Below, piece by piece: positions 8,989 through 18,340 of a stretch of 59,801 nucleotides of DNA (the stretch's first letter is position 1; every line of letters starts with the position of its first letter). The DNA lies in the NCBI GenBank assembly GCA_012798535.1, contig JAAZMZ010000025.1, positions 1 to 59,801 on the forward strand. The letters are read 5' to 3'. Under the pieces are notes generated by a model, which saw nothing but the letters and a program-made list of their open reading frames with translations, made no database searches and had not been told where the DNA came from. This stretch comes from Leptolinea sp. (GTDB lineage Bacteria; Chloroflexota; Anaerolineae; Anaerolineales; Anaerolineaceae). The position numbers and the translations under genes are program-made.

Positions 8989-10890
8989 TCAGGGCTGCCG
9001 CTTGATCTCACGCGGGTAATAGAATCCATAGCGGGTGATCATGGGATCATCCGAATCGTAGAATTTTCCGCAAATCTGCAGGTCGCCGTATTCCTGCGGC
9101 ATCAACTCGGTTCTGGCCAGAAGCCAGACCCGTTTTCCGGTGGAAATGTCATACCCCAGCAGCAGGGTGGCCGGGGGTTCCATTTTTTCAAGGATTGTGA
9201 AGGCTTCTTCGTTGGGCAGGTTGTGGATGAAGACCTTATACCGCCCGTAGTGGTATTCCGGCAGCCAGTCCAGTTGAAGGACACTTTCACGGATCAACCG
9301 CACGGATGTCCCGGGGGAATAATGCAGATTGACCGGTACTTCATCCGTCTGACAGACCGGTTTTTGTGTCGCCGGGGGGAAGGCAGACTGCATGGCGGCA
9401 TAGGGAGCTGCCACCATAAAAACCACCAGCAGTGTAGTAAAACCGGTCATGCCGCTGATAGAGAACTCTTCGGGCAGATTTTCAGCCAAACCGCGCCAGG
9501 GCAGAAAGCCCAGCAATTCCGACACACCCACGGCCGGAAGCAGCGCCAGCAGCGGGATAGTGGCCGCGTAAGCGCGCATCTTGTGAGCGTCACCCGGTGG
9601 CACAAAGGGTACCGAGATGAATATTCCCAGGGTGGACAATAGCAAGAAGGAATAGAAAGGATTCTTCCATTTGCGGACGGATTGAACCAGAGCCACCAGA
9701 CACAGGGCGTAAAGTACCCAGTGAAGATAGCGGTTATTTGCTGTTACCTCACCTCCCACATAGGCATATACGCTGAACCAGGAATCGGAAAAGAGCAATC
9801 CCCATTGTTTCAATGAGCCCTGGATAATCCCTGCCGGATTTTCTTTGATCAGATCGAAGGCCATTTTGTAGATCTGGCTGTACCGCTCCTGATCTGATAA
9901 TCCAGTAGTCTCACCGTACTGCTCATACACATAAGACCAACGTTCTCCTCCGGATGCCAGGCCGTACAGCGATTCGGAAAAATTGCCGAAAAGCTGGCCT
10001 CCGGGTGTGCCGATCAGATGAAATGTCAGAGTATTAATTCCAAAAGCAACCACAACAGCCGCCGCGGCCAGAATAACCTGCTTCCAGCCAAAGGAGGATG
10101 GACTGCGGTACAGCCAGCCAATCCACAGAACAAGCACAGGGAGAATAAAGAAAGCGCCGGCGCGTACATTGAGCGCCAGAGACAGGAGAAACAGGCCGAA
10201 TAAGAGGAAAATGTGAAGCTTGCGCACGGCACCCCGGCAAAGGTAAGCCAGCGCCAGCGCGCCCAGGGTTATCCCCAGCGATTCGGTCATGGTGGTGCCG
10301 ATGAAACGCCGGGCAAACAGGAAAACGATCCAGAAAGTCACCGCCGCAGCGGAAGCACCTTTTACCCGGCGAATTTCAAGCATCATGTAGACGCAGGCAA
10401 TAGCTTCGAGAAGAGCCAGAACCGCCGTGGCGTTCTGCAGATTCCGCCCAGTCAATCCCAGAATGGCACCCAGCAAACCGATGGAAAGCGGCCTGCGGGA
10501 AGAACCATCTGAAAGCAGGGAGCCATCCAGCAGGCGGTTGGCGTCAATATAGTACGTGGCGGCATCGTTGTATGGGATCAAGCCGCTGACCACATAAGGT
10601 TCGCTTTGCCCGCTGGCCCAAAGACCGGCCAGTGCCAGGCCAAACAGGGCTCCTCCGGCGGTGAACACCGCCAACGGCCGCCACGGTTCCGGCAGACACA
10701 GTAGTATAAAGAAAAAAAGGAGAATAACAGTGGATGTGGACACAAAGCTGTAACGTACGGTGGCAGCCAGCGAGCGGATCTCCACCGGAGTGCGGCTATA
10801 GGCTGTAAACAGGAAGGCGGTCGTCATTGCCGCCAGTGGCAGTATGATCTTGATCAACGTTTCTTTATTTATGAAGGTGATGCGTTTCAT
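8989..10890 (-). CDS. Polytopic membrane protein, possible GT-C glycosyltransferase-like
   Basis: A 633-residue integral membrane protein with about 12 hydrophobic segments from residue 13 to about 490 and a C-terminal soluble domain of about 140 residues. The first extracytoplasmic loop carries IPYNDAATYYIDANRLLDG, with acidic residues in the place where GT-C glycosyltransferases have catalytic Asp/Glu. That similarity is suggestive only. The C-terminal part has no recognised motif. The gene lies downstream of the nuo operon on the same strand, separated from nuoN by a hairpin, so it probably has its own transcript. I do not assign a substrate. Confidence 0.7.
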   Translation of the reverse strand: MKRITFINKETLIKIILPLAAMTTAFLFTAYSRTPVEIRSLAATVRYSFVSTSTVILLFFFILLCLPEPWRPLAVFTAGGALFGLALAGLWASGQSEPYVVSGLIPYNDAATYYIDANRLLDGSLLSDGSSRRPLSIGLLGAILGLTGRNLQNATAVLALLEAIACVYMMLEIRRVKGASAAAVTFWIVFLFARRFIGTTMTESLGITLGALALAYLCRGAVRKLHIFLLFGLFLLSLALNVRAGAFFILPVLVLWIGWLYRSPSSFGWKQVILAAAAVVVAFGINTLTFHLIGTPGGQLFGNFSESLYGLASGGERWSYVYEQYGETTGLSDQERYSQIYKMAFDLIKENPAGIIQGSLKQWGLLFSDSWFSVYAYVGGEVTANNRYLHWVLYALCLVALVQSVRKWKNPFYSFLLLSTLGIFISVPFVPPGDAHKMRAYAATIPLLALLPAVGVSELLGFLPWRGLAENLPEEFSISGMTGFTTLLVVFMVAAPYAAMQSAFPPATQKPVCQTDEVPVNLHYSPGTSVRLIRESVLQLDWLPEYHYGRYKVFIHNLPNEEAFTILEKMEPPATLLLGYDISTGKRVWLLARTELMPQEYGDLQICGKFYDSDDPMITRYGFYYPREIKRQP

Positions 10891-10918
10891 CGGGTTCGAT
10901 CTTCTACATCAGAATGAA

Positions 10919-10946
10919 GAGGACGGGTGTTTTTCTGCCCGTCCTC
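10919..10946 (-). terminator. Hairpin after nuoN, likely end of the nuo operon
   Basis: A 9-bp perfect stem (GAGGACGGG paired with CCCGTCCTC) with a 10-base loop lies 49 bases past the nuoN stop. The leftward flank (CTTCATTCTG) is only moderately U-rich, so termination may be partial. Confidence 0.5.
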
Positions 10947-10994
10947 CTATTTTACCTTCAGGATGAATATCCAAAGAGACCTGACGCCGCAGGA

Positions 10995-12449
10995 TTATTT
11001 CATTCCCCCGATCAACTGTGAGGCCATCTGGAAGATTCCATTGGGGACAAAACTTAATAGGAGGATGCCGGCGGCCATCAGCACCGCCGTGAAAGAAGCC
11101 AGGTCTCCGGGCTGCACCTGCGGCTCACCCGGCTTAAAATAGGCATACATGATCAGGCGCAGATAGTAATACGCGGAGACAAGTGAAGTCAACAGACCGA
11201 CAAAAGCCAGATCGATGTAACCACCGTCGACGGCCGTTTTAAACAGGTAGAACTTACCCCAGAATCCCATGGTAAGGGGAACACCGGTGAATGACAGCAT
11301 GCTGAGCAGCAGCGCGGCACCCAGCCAGGGATGAGAGCGTCCCAAACCGGAAAAATCCTGCAGTTGCAGACCCTCCGAACCGGCTGGTTCGATGGCGATC
11401 ATCACCGCCCAGGCGGTGAAACCGGTCAGGGCGTACGCCAGCAGATAGAAAAGGGCGGAGGATATCGATTCGCGCGCCACGAGAACATTCCCATAGGGCA
11501 CAAAGGCCATCAGGATATACCCGGCATTGGCAATGCTGGAATACGCCAGCATGCGTTTGACATTCTTCTGTGAAATGGCGGTGATATTTCCGTAGATCAT
11601 ACTGGCGGACGCCAGCACCCACAGGACGGGTGAAACCGCCGGAGCCAAAGTCGGAAAGATCAGGATGAACACGCGCAGCAATCCAGCGAATCCGGCAGCC
11701 TTGGTAGCAACGGTCATAAACGCGCCAATGGAAGAAGGTGATCCATGATAAACATCCGGCACCCAGGCATGGAACGGGAATACGCCGATCTTGAAGCCAA
11801 AGCCGACCAGTACGAGGCCAGAGCCTGCCAGAAGCAGCAGCGGATTGGCCGTGCCGTACTGGACGGCATTCATTATGGCGGTAAATTCTGTGGCGCCGCT
11901 GGCACCGTAAACCCAGGCGATCCCGAACAGCATAAAAGCGGACGAGAACGCGCCCAGCAGGAAATATTTAAGGGCGGCTTCTTCTGAAGCCAGATTCGGC
12001 CGGAAGAAACCGGCCAGAACATACAGTGGAATGGACAACAATTCCAGCGCCAGGAAAACCACGATCAAATCGTGAGCGCCGGCCATCAACAGCATGCCGC
12101 AGATGGAGAACAACAAAAGGGTGTAGTACTCACCACGCTGAGCCTGATTGCGTTTCAGGTAGTCGTAGGCCAATGCGACGGCCGCCAATCCGCTGAGCAC
12201 AAAGAGGAACGACAGGGTATTGGAGAAGCCATCCAACACCACCATGCCGCCAAAACCGGCTGACGATCGACCGCTCTGTGCCAGAATCAGTCCGCCAGAG
12301 ATAACCAATCCGGCAGCGGCAAGTACGGCTGTGTAGGACTTCTTCGTTTCCGGAATAAACAGGTCTGCCAGCAACACCAATAGAGCCCAGGCAGCCAGAA
12401 AAAGAAGAGGAAGGATGGTGTAAAAATCAATGGGCGTCGGCATATCCAT
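10995..12449 (-). CDS. nuoN: NADH-quinone oxidoreductase subunit N
   Basis: A 484-residue antiporter-like membrane subunit of complex I, one of three proton-channel modules (with NuoM and NuoL). About 14 hydrophobic helices. Family hallmarks include FFRPNLASEEAALKYFLLGA, VPDVYHGSP (loop near the broken helix) and KRMLAYSSIANAGY with the conserved channel Lys. Last gene of the nuo operon, 6 bases after nuoM. Normal length for the family. Confidence 0.96.
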   Translation of the reverse strand: MDMPTPIDFYTILPLLFLAAWALLVLLADLFIPETKKSYTAVLAAAGLVISGGLILAQSGRSSAGFGGMVVLDGFSNTLSFLFVLSGLAAVALAYDYLKRNQAQRGEYYTLLLFSICGMLLMAGAHDLIVVFLALELLSIPLYVLAGFFRPNLASEEAALKYFLLGAFSSAFMLFGIAWVYGASGATEFTAIMNAVQYGTANPLLLLAGSGLVLVGFGFKIGVFPFHAWVPDVYHGSPSSIGAFMTVATKAAGFAGLLRVFILIFPTLAPAVSPVLWVLASASMIYGNITAISQKNVKRMLAYSSIANAGYILMAFVPYGNVLVARESISSALFYLLAYALTGFTAWAVMIAIEPAGSEGLQLQDFSGLGRSHPWLGAALLLSMLSFTGVPLTMGFWGKFYLFKTAVDGGYIDLAFVGLLTSLVSAYYYLRLIMYAYFKPGEPQVQPGDLASFTAVLMAAGILLLSFVPNGIFQMASQLIGGMK

Positions 12450-12455
12450 CCTCTC

Positions 12456-13964
12456 TTACGGTATGGCCTTTGCGGCCGTTTGCACCACAGACACGAGTTG
12501 TTCTACGCTGGGATTCAACAGTGCGTAGAACGGAGAGGGGTACAGGCCGATCCAGAAAATGAGAAGAATCAACGGAAGCAGGGTCAATATTTCCCGCCAT
12601 GAAAGGTCCTTTAGGGATTGGTTCTCTTCCAGAACCACTGGCCCGAGGAAGACTTTCTCGAACATAGTCAACAGATATACCGCCGCGAGCACTACTCCCA
12701 GCGCGGCCAGGCCGGCAAACCAGGGGGATACCAGAACCGTCGAGCCAAAGGAACCCAGCAGAATAGTGAATTCCCCGATAAAACCGTTCGTACCGGGCAA
12801 ACCGGCGGAGGACAGCGTTACGATCAGGCTCAGGGCAGCCAGAACCGGCATCACCTTCCACAGACCACCGAAATCAGCCAACCGGCGGGTATGGCGGCGT
12901 TCATACAGCATGCCGACGATCAGGAATAATGCTCCGGTGCTGATGCCGTGGTTGACCATTTGCAGCACACTGCCGGAAAGGGCTTGCGACGTGAAGGCAA
13001 AGATCCCCAGCATGACAAATCCCATATGACTGACGGATGAGTAGGCCACCAGTTTTTTTACATCTCGCTGGGAGAAGGCCACCAGGGCCCCATAGATAAT
13101 GCCGGCTACCGCCAGACCGGCCATCCACGGCGCCAGTTCGACTGACGCCCGCGGAAAGAGCGGCAGGTTAAAACGCAGGAAACCATACGCGCCCATTTTC
13201 AACAGGACGCCCGCCAGGATCACCGAGGCAGCCGTGGGAGCTTCCACATGGGCATCCGGCAGCCAGGTGTGCAGCGGGAACATGGGTACTTTAATGGCAA
13301 AGGCCAGGGCAAAGGCCAAGAATAATCCGATACCGGTGGATTCGAAGCTCGACCGCATCCCAGTCAATACAGTCCAATCAAAAGTGCGCGCGCTGTTTCC
13401 CAGATAGAGAATGGCCAGCAGCATGACCAGCGAGCCTGCCATGGTAAACAGGAAAAACTTGAACGAGGCGTACAACCGCCGTTCCCCGCCCCACAGGCCG
13501 ATCAGGAAATACATGGGGACGAGGGTGAATTCCCAGAAAATGTAGAAGAGCACCAGGTCCAGCGAGAGGAACACCCCCAGCATGCCAGTTTCAAGGAAAA
13601 GAAAAACCAGGTTGAAACTCTTTACCCGCTCCTGCACGGCCGTCCATGTGGATAGCAGCGCGACAACCGAGAGCAGCGTGGTCAACAACACCATCAAAAG
13701 GCTGATGCCATCAACACCCAGGTGGAAATCCACAGTCAGGCCGCCGAGATTCACCCAGGGAATGCGCAGTTCCATTTGAATACCGCCGTCACCGGCTTTG
13801 AAAACCGACAGCAGGAGAAGAGACAATCCAAAAGTGAACAGTGCGGTAAGTAGCGCCGTCCAGCGAATGGTCGATTTTTGCTCTTCCTTAAACATCGCAA
13901 TGACCACACATCCGATCAGCGGGAAGAAAGTAACCAGTAGAAGAGGATGAATCCCGAACATCAT
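12456..13964 (-). CDS. nuoM: NADH-quinone oxidoreductase subunit M
   Basis: A 502-residue antiporter-like proton-pumping subunit of complex I. Recognisable blocks: DGISLLMVLLTTL, LFYIFWEFTLVPMYFLIGLW with the conserved channel Glu, WLPDAHVEAPTAASVILAGV, and KKLVAYSSVSHMGFVMLG. About 14 membrane helices. Thirteen bases separate it from the end of nuoL upstream. Confidence 0.97.
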   Translation of the reverse strand: MMFGIHPLLLVTFFPLIGCVVIAMFKEEQKSTIRWTALLTALFTFGLSLLLLSVFKAGDGGIQMELRIPWVNLGGLTVDFHLGVDGISLLMVLLTTLLSVVALLSTWTAVQERVKSFNLVFLFLETGMLGVFLSLDLVLFYIFWEFTLVPMYFLIGLWGGERRLYASFKFFLFTMAGSLVMLLAILYLGNSARTFDWTVLTGMRSSFESTGIGLFLAFALAFAIKVPMFPLHTWLPDAHVEAPTAASVILAGVLLKMGAYGFLRFNLPLFPRASVELAPWMAGLAVAGIIYGALVAFSQRDVKKLVAYSSVSHMGFVMLGIFAFTSQALSGSVLQMVNHGISTGALFLIVGMLYERRHTRRLADFGGLWKVMPVLAALSLIVTLSSAGLPGTNGFIGEFTILLGSFGSTVLVSPWFAGLAALGVVLAAVYLLTMFEKVFLGPVVLEENQSLKDLSWREILTLLPLILLIFWIGLYPSPFYALLNPSVEQLVSVVQTAAKAIP

Positions 13965-13977
13965 AGTGAGTCCCTCA

Positions 13978-15969
13978 TCACCTCAAGATCAGATAGGCAA
14001 AGATCAACACGAGTCCTGCCAGAATGAACAGGGCGTATGTGCGCACGTAACCGTTCTCCAACCCGCGCAGGCTGAAGGAAACGGCTTTGGTCAGGGCGCT
14101 CAACCCAACGGGAATGCCGTCGATCCATCCCTGATCCACAGGTTCAGCACAGATCTGCGCCAGCCGCTGGAACGGCCGGACGAACACGGCATGGTACAGC
14201 TCGTCTACCCACCATTTATTCTTCACGCACGTATACAGTACGCCCAGTCTACCCGCCAGTGGATCGATCTCACCGGTCTTTGCTTCCCATCTTCCGTAGA
14301 TCAACCAGGTGGCAAACAACCCGGCGAGAGCCACTAGTAGTGAGGTCAGCGCGATCACCGGATTGAATACAGTTTCAATCCCTTTACCCAGAGTGTGTTC
14401 CAGCCAGCTCTCCAAATAATAGCTGCCCGGAATATTCAACACCCCACCCAGCGCGGCTAATACGGCCAGAAGGACCAATGGAATGGTGATCACCGGGATA
14501 TTCTCGCGGGCATGCTGCGCGCTGGCGCTGCGCGGCTTGCCGAAGAAAACCAGCCAGACCTGCCGGCCCATATAGAAAGCTGTAAGGAATGCGGCCGCCA
14601 GCAAGATCAGGAAGACCACTGGGCTGGTACGGCTGGCAGCGGCCAGTATCTCATCTTTGGAGAAGAAACCGGCCAGAGGAGCGATCCCTGCCAGAGCCAG
14701 CGCGCCGATCAGGTAGACCCGGTAGGTGACCGGCATTTTATCGCGCAAGCCGCCCATCAGGGTGATATCCTGAGGATCGGTATGCGTATGCCGCGGATCG
14801 CCGTAGGAATTTGTTTCATCCAGTTTGCGCGCGCCTTCCATGCCCAGAATGACCGACCCGGCACCCAGAAAGAGCAGCGCCTTGAAAAAAGCGTGGGTGA
14901 TCAGGTGGAACATCCCGGCGGTGAACGCTCCCATACCTACGGCCGTTATCATGAAACCCAACTGGCTGATGGTGGAATATGCCAGAATCTTCTTGATGTC
15001 ATTCTGAGCGATGGCGATGCTTGCCGCGAACAACGCGGTCAACGCACCAACCCACATGACGGTGTTCTGGGCAGCCGGGACCAGTTCGTACAACACATGC
15101 GAACGCGCCACCAGATAAACACCGGCCGTCACCATGGTAGCGGCATGGATCAATGCCGAGACGGGAGTTGGACCTGCCATGGCATCAGGCAGCCAGACGA
15201 ACAACGGCAATTGTGCGGATTTACCGGCCACACCCAGCAGCATGAACAAGGTTATAGCCAGCAGCACACCGGGCACAGCCGCGGCAATTTCGGGTGCACG
15301 GTTGAAAACAGGATCGAATTGCAGGCTGCCGAAGTTCCAGAACATCAAGAATAAAGCGATCAATAAACCGAAATCGCCAATGCGGTTGACCAGAAAGGCT
15401 TTCTTAGCCGCCCGGGCATTGGCTATGCCGTCGATCCCTTTTTCATACCAGAAACCGATCAACAGATAGGAACACAACCCCACGCCTTCCCAACCGACAA
15501 AAAGCATCAGGTAGTTATCGGCCGAGACCAGCAGCATCATGGCCAGAATAAACAGGTTGAAATACACAAAGAAGCGGCTGTACCTTCCGGGGTCACCGTC
15601 CACCCGCACCGAATAGTGCATATACCCGGCCGCGTAGATGTGAATGAGTGTACCGACGCCAGAAACCACCAGCATCATGGTCACCGAGAGAGTATCCACT
15701 CGGAATGTCCAGTCGATCTGAAGGGCGCCGGTGTGGATCCATTCCAGAAGAGGAATGGTTGCACCCTCCGAATGGCGTGCCAACGCCAGCGCCAGAAGGA
15801 CGGAAATTATAAAGCTCCCCGCAGCAGCCAGGCAGGCCGCGGCGGCCGCAAACCTCTCTCCCAACCGGCGGCCAAACAACAGGTTAATCACGATCCCGCC
15901 CAGCGGAAACCAGACCACCCAGGAGACAAGGGAAAATGTCGGATCGATCAGCGTTTCACTGAATAACAT
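13978..15969 (-). CDS. nuoL: NADH-quinone oxidoreductase subunit L
   Basis: A 663-residue membrane subunit and the distal proton pump of complex I. It has the core antiporter helices (FVGWEGVGLCSYLLIGFW; WLPDAMAGPTPVSALIHAAT; KKILAYSTISQLGFM) and a C-terminal extension that would provide the lateral helix HL, ending in a membrane anchor. The sequence YGDPRHTHTDPQDITLMGGL is a longer loop than in many homologues. Normal length. Confidence 0.97.
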   Translation of the reverse strand: MLFSETLIDPTFSLVSWVVWFPLGGIVINLLFGRRLGERFAAAAACLAAAGSFIISVLLALALARHSEGATIPLLEWIHTGALQIDWTFRVDTLSVTMMLVVSGVGTLIHIYAAGYMHYSVRVDGDPGRYSRFFVYFNLFILAMMLLVSADNYLMLFVGWEGVGLCSYLLIGFWYEKGIDGIANARAAKKAFLVNRIGDFGLLIALFLMFWNFGSLQFDPVFNRAPEIAAAVPGVLLAITLFMLLGVAGKSAQLPLFVWLPDAMAGPTPVSALIHAATMVTAGVYLVARSHVLYELVPAAQNTVMWVGALTALFAASIAIAQNDIKKILAYSTISQLGFMITAVGMGAFTAGMFHLITHAFFKALLFLGAGSVILGMEGARKLDETNSYGDPRHTHTDPQDITLMGGLRDKMPVTYRVYLIGALALAGIAPLAGFFSKDEILAAASRTSPVVFLILLAAAFLTAFYMGRQVWLVFFGKPRSASAQHARENIPVITIPLVLLAVLAALGGVLNIPGSYYLESWLEHTLGKGIETVFNPVIALTSLLVALAGLFATWLIYGRWEAKTGEIDPLAGRLGVLYTCVKNKWWVDELYHAVFVRPFQRLAQICAEPVDQGWIDGIPVGLSALTKAVSFSLRGLENGYVRTYALFILAGLVLIFAYLILR

Positions 15970-15982
15970 ATCGACTGCTTTC

Positions 15983-16285
15983 TCAGCCTTTCAGATTGTT
16001 CATCTGGTCAATATCTATACTGTGTTTGGTGCGGAAGATGGCCACCATCAACGCCAGACCGATGGCCACTTCGGCAGCGGCGACGGTCATCACAAAGAAT
16101 ACAGAGATCTGTCCGTTCAGCGCCTCGTATTGCCGGGAAAATGCCACAAAAACCAGATTGGCGGCATTGAACATCAGCTCCAGCGACATAAAGACCACCA
16201 GTGCGTTCCGCCGCACCAGCATACCGAGTATGCCGATCACAAACATGATCACAGCCAGCGCCAAATAATATGAAATGGGGATCAT
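15983..16285 (-). CDS. nuoK: NADH-quinone oxidoreductase subunit K
   Basis: A 100-residue three-helix membrane subunit of complex I related to MrpC. It contains the conserved Glu in MSLELMFNAANL and a second acidic position in TVAAAEVAIGLAL, both part of the hydrophilic proton axis. Tightly packed between nuoJ (3-base gap) and nuoL (13-base gap). Confidence 0.96.
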   Translation of the reverse strand: MIPISYYLALAVIMFVIGILGMLVRRNALVVFMSLELMFNAANLVFVAFSRQYEALNGQISVFFVMTVAAAEVAIGLALMVAIFRTKHSIDIDQMNNLKG

Positions 16286-16288
16286 CCG

Positions 16289-16825
16289 TTATTCCTTTCC
16301 CGGGTGTATCCGTCTGCCCAGGGTGTTATCAGGTTTTGTCAACACAATGGCACCAATGATGGCCACCAGCAGAATCAGAGAAGTGATCTCGAAGGGCAGC
16401 AGATAGGTGCCGAATAATAACAAGCCGATCTGAGCCGGACTGGCAAAATCACTGGCCGGTATGGCCAGTTCCCGCGGAGATAAACCCGCCTGGAACAGAA
16501 CCAGCGCAATCATCTCGGTAAGAAATACCGCAACCAGTATGACGGCCAGAATCCGCTGGCGGTGGCTATTCGCTTCATCGGCCAACCGTTCCGCACCCAG
16601 AAGCATGATAACAAACAGAAACAGAATCATGATCGCGCCGGCATATACCGTCACCTGCGCCATGGCGATGAACGGTGCTCCCAGAGTGATATAAAGCACT
16701 GCCACGCTGGCGAAGTTCAATACCAGGAACAACGCCGAGTACACAGCATTGCGGCTGACCAGCATCCCGATGGATGTGCCGATCACGATCACAGTCATAA
16801 AACTGAAGAAAATCATCGAAGTCAT
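16289..16825 (-). CDS. nuoJ: NADH-quinone oxidoreductase subunit J
   Basis: A 178-residue membrane subunit of complex I with five hydrophobic helices. The conserved block AQVTVYAGAIMILFLFVIML, in which helix 3 forms the pi-bulge, identifies it. The C-terminal helix reads SLILLVAIIGAIVLTK. Lies 13 bases after nuoI. Confidence 0.95.
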   Translation of the reverse strand: MTSMIFFSFMTVIVIGTSIGMLVSRNAVYSALFLVLNFASVAVLYITLGAPFIAMAQVTVYAGAIMILFLFVIMLLGAERLADEANSHRQRILAVILVAVFLTEMIALVLFQAGLSPRELAIPASDFASPAQIGLLLFGTYLLPFEITSLILLVAIIGAIVLTKPDNTLGRRIHPGKE

Positions 16826-16838
16826 ACATTCAACCTTA

Positions 16839-17330
16839 TCAATCGGCAGGGTCCTTCATCTCAGGGACAGAGCGGGTGTAAAGGCCGGGTTCCGTAACCT
16901 GGGGTGTGGGTTTGCCGCCCGGGGGAACCGGTTCAAGCAGCATATCTCTGGTATAGATCGCCTGATGGCGGTCGGTGAAAGACAATTCGTAGTTGTCACC
17001 CAGAATGATTGCCTCGGTCGGGCAGGCGTCTTCGCAAAAACCACAGTAAATACAGCGCAGCATGTTGATCTCATACGTGCTGGCGTAGCGTTCTCCGGGG
17101 GAGTACCGTTTCTCGTCTGTGTTTTCTGAGGCCTCCACAAAAATGGCATCCGACGGACAGGCCGCCGCGCACAGGGCGCAGCCGATGCACTTTTCCAGGC
17201 CGTTTTCATAACGCTTCAATATATGGCGTCCTTTGAAACGTTCGCGCACCGGTCGTTTGACCTCCGGGTAGGGCACCGTGACCGGTTTTTCGAACATCGA
17301 CTTAAGAGTCGTCCACAATCCGCGAAACAT
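16839..17330 (-). CDS. nuoI: NADH-quinone oxidoreductase subunit I (2x 4Fe-4S)
   Basis: A 163-residue peripheral subunit that carries clusters N6a and N6b and passes electrons towards NuoB. Both ferredoxin motifs are intact: CIGCALCAAACPSDAI and CIYCGFCEDACPTEAI. I start it at the ATG at 17330 (MFRGLW), giving an amphipathic N-terminal helix as usual. An upstream in-frame start at 17372 would overlap the end of nuoH. Confidence 0.96.
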   Translation of the reverse strand: MFRGLWTTLKSMFEKPVTVPYPEVKRPVRERFKGRHILKRYENGLEKCIGCALCAAACPSDAIFVEASENTDEKRYSPGERYASTYEINMLRCIYCGFCEDACPTEAIILGDNYELSFTDRHQAIYTRDMLLEPVPPGGKPTPQVTEPGLYTRSVPEMKDPAD

Positions 17331-17334
17331 ACCG

Positions 17335-18339
17335 CTATCCTCCCACCAGTAAGCGCAGCACTGCTGTAACAACGATATACAGCAGAGATAACGGCACCAG
17401 TATCTTCCAGCCGAAAGCCATCAAACGGTCATATCGGAACCGCGGCAAGGTGGCGCGCACCCAGATCATGAAGAACAGCCACAGGGCGACCTTGATGAAC
17501 AGGTAGACAGGTCCCAACCAGGGATATATATCCACGAATGGTCCGCGGTATCCTCCCAGAAAGAGCGAACTGCCGATCATGGAAACGGCGATCATTTTGA
17601 TGTATTCCGCCATGAAAAACAGTGCGAACTTCATGCTGGAGTATTCTGTGTGGTAACCGGCCGTCAGTTCCTGTTCCGCTTCAGGCATGTCGAATGGCGA
17701 ACGGTTGACTTCCGCCAGGCTGGCGATGAGATAGATGACGAAACCCAGCGGCATGATGAACACAAACCACAGGTCTTTTTGCCCGTCGACAATCGTATTG
17801 AGGCTCATGGAGCCGGTCCATAGGATAGGACCGACGAAGGACATGCCCAGCGCCAGTTCATAGCTGATCATCTGGGCGGTGGCGCGCAATCCACCCAGCA
17901 TGGCGTATTTGTTATTGCTCGACCAGCCGGCCAGAGTGATGCCGTAAACCGAGATGGATGTGACCGATAGGATATACAGAACGGCCACATTGATATCCGC
18001 CAAGCGCAAGGCAATCGTCCGCCCAAAGAGCTGTACTTCACCGCCCCAGGGTACCACTGCCGTGATGATCAGTGCCGGGATGACCGTGATCACCGGAGCC
18101 AGCACAAAGATCAATTTATCTGCGCCGGCCGGGATCAATTCTTCTTTAAATATCAATTTGAACGCGTCGGCTATCGGCTGCAACATGCCCTGCCAGCCGA
18201 CCCGGTTGGGTCCCAGGCGCACCTGCATTCGTGCCAGCACACGCCGCTCATACAACGTGGTATAGGCAAAACCACCGGTCAGCACCAGCAGGATCAGCAC
18301 GGATTTGATCACCCATTCCCAGATCAGCGCGGCATCCAT
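17335..18339 (-). CDS. nuoH: NADH-quinone oxidoreductase subunit H
   Basis: A 334-residue membrane subunit that forms the quinone-access chamber with NuoB and NuoD. Eight hydrophobic helices. Diagnostic blocks: LYERRVLARMQVRLGPNRVG, and LAEVNRSPFDMPEAEQELTA, followed by GYHTEYSSMKFALFFMAEY, which contain the conserved acidic residues of the E-channel. The ATG at 18339 is used because it directly follows the nuoG stop (1-base gap). A longer ORF would reach into nuoG. Confidence 0.97.
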   Translation of the reverse strand: MDAALIWEWVIKSVLILLVLTGGFAYTTLYERRVLARMQVRLGPNRVGWQGMLQPIADAFKLIFKEELIPAGADKLIFVLAPVITVIPALIITAVVPWGGEVQLFGRTIALRLADINVAVLYILSVTSISVYGITLAGWSSNNKYAMLGGLRATAQMISYELALGMSFVGPILWTGSMSLNTIVDGQKDLWFVFIMPLGFVIYLIASLAEVNRSPFDMPEAEQELTAGYHTEYSSMKFALFFMAEYIKMIAVSMIGSSLFLGGYRGPFVDIYPWLGPVYLFIKVALWLFFMIWVRATLPRFRYDRLMAFGWKILVPLSLLYIVVTAVLRLLVGG

Positions 18340-18340
18340 A

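Noticed and set aside
14512..15354. 280-residue plus-strand ORF opposite nuoL
   Set aside because: Composition is typical of antisense to a hydrophobic gene (Gln/Gly/His-rich); nuoL is certain.
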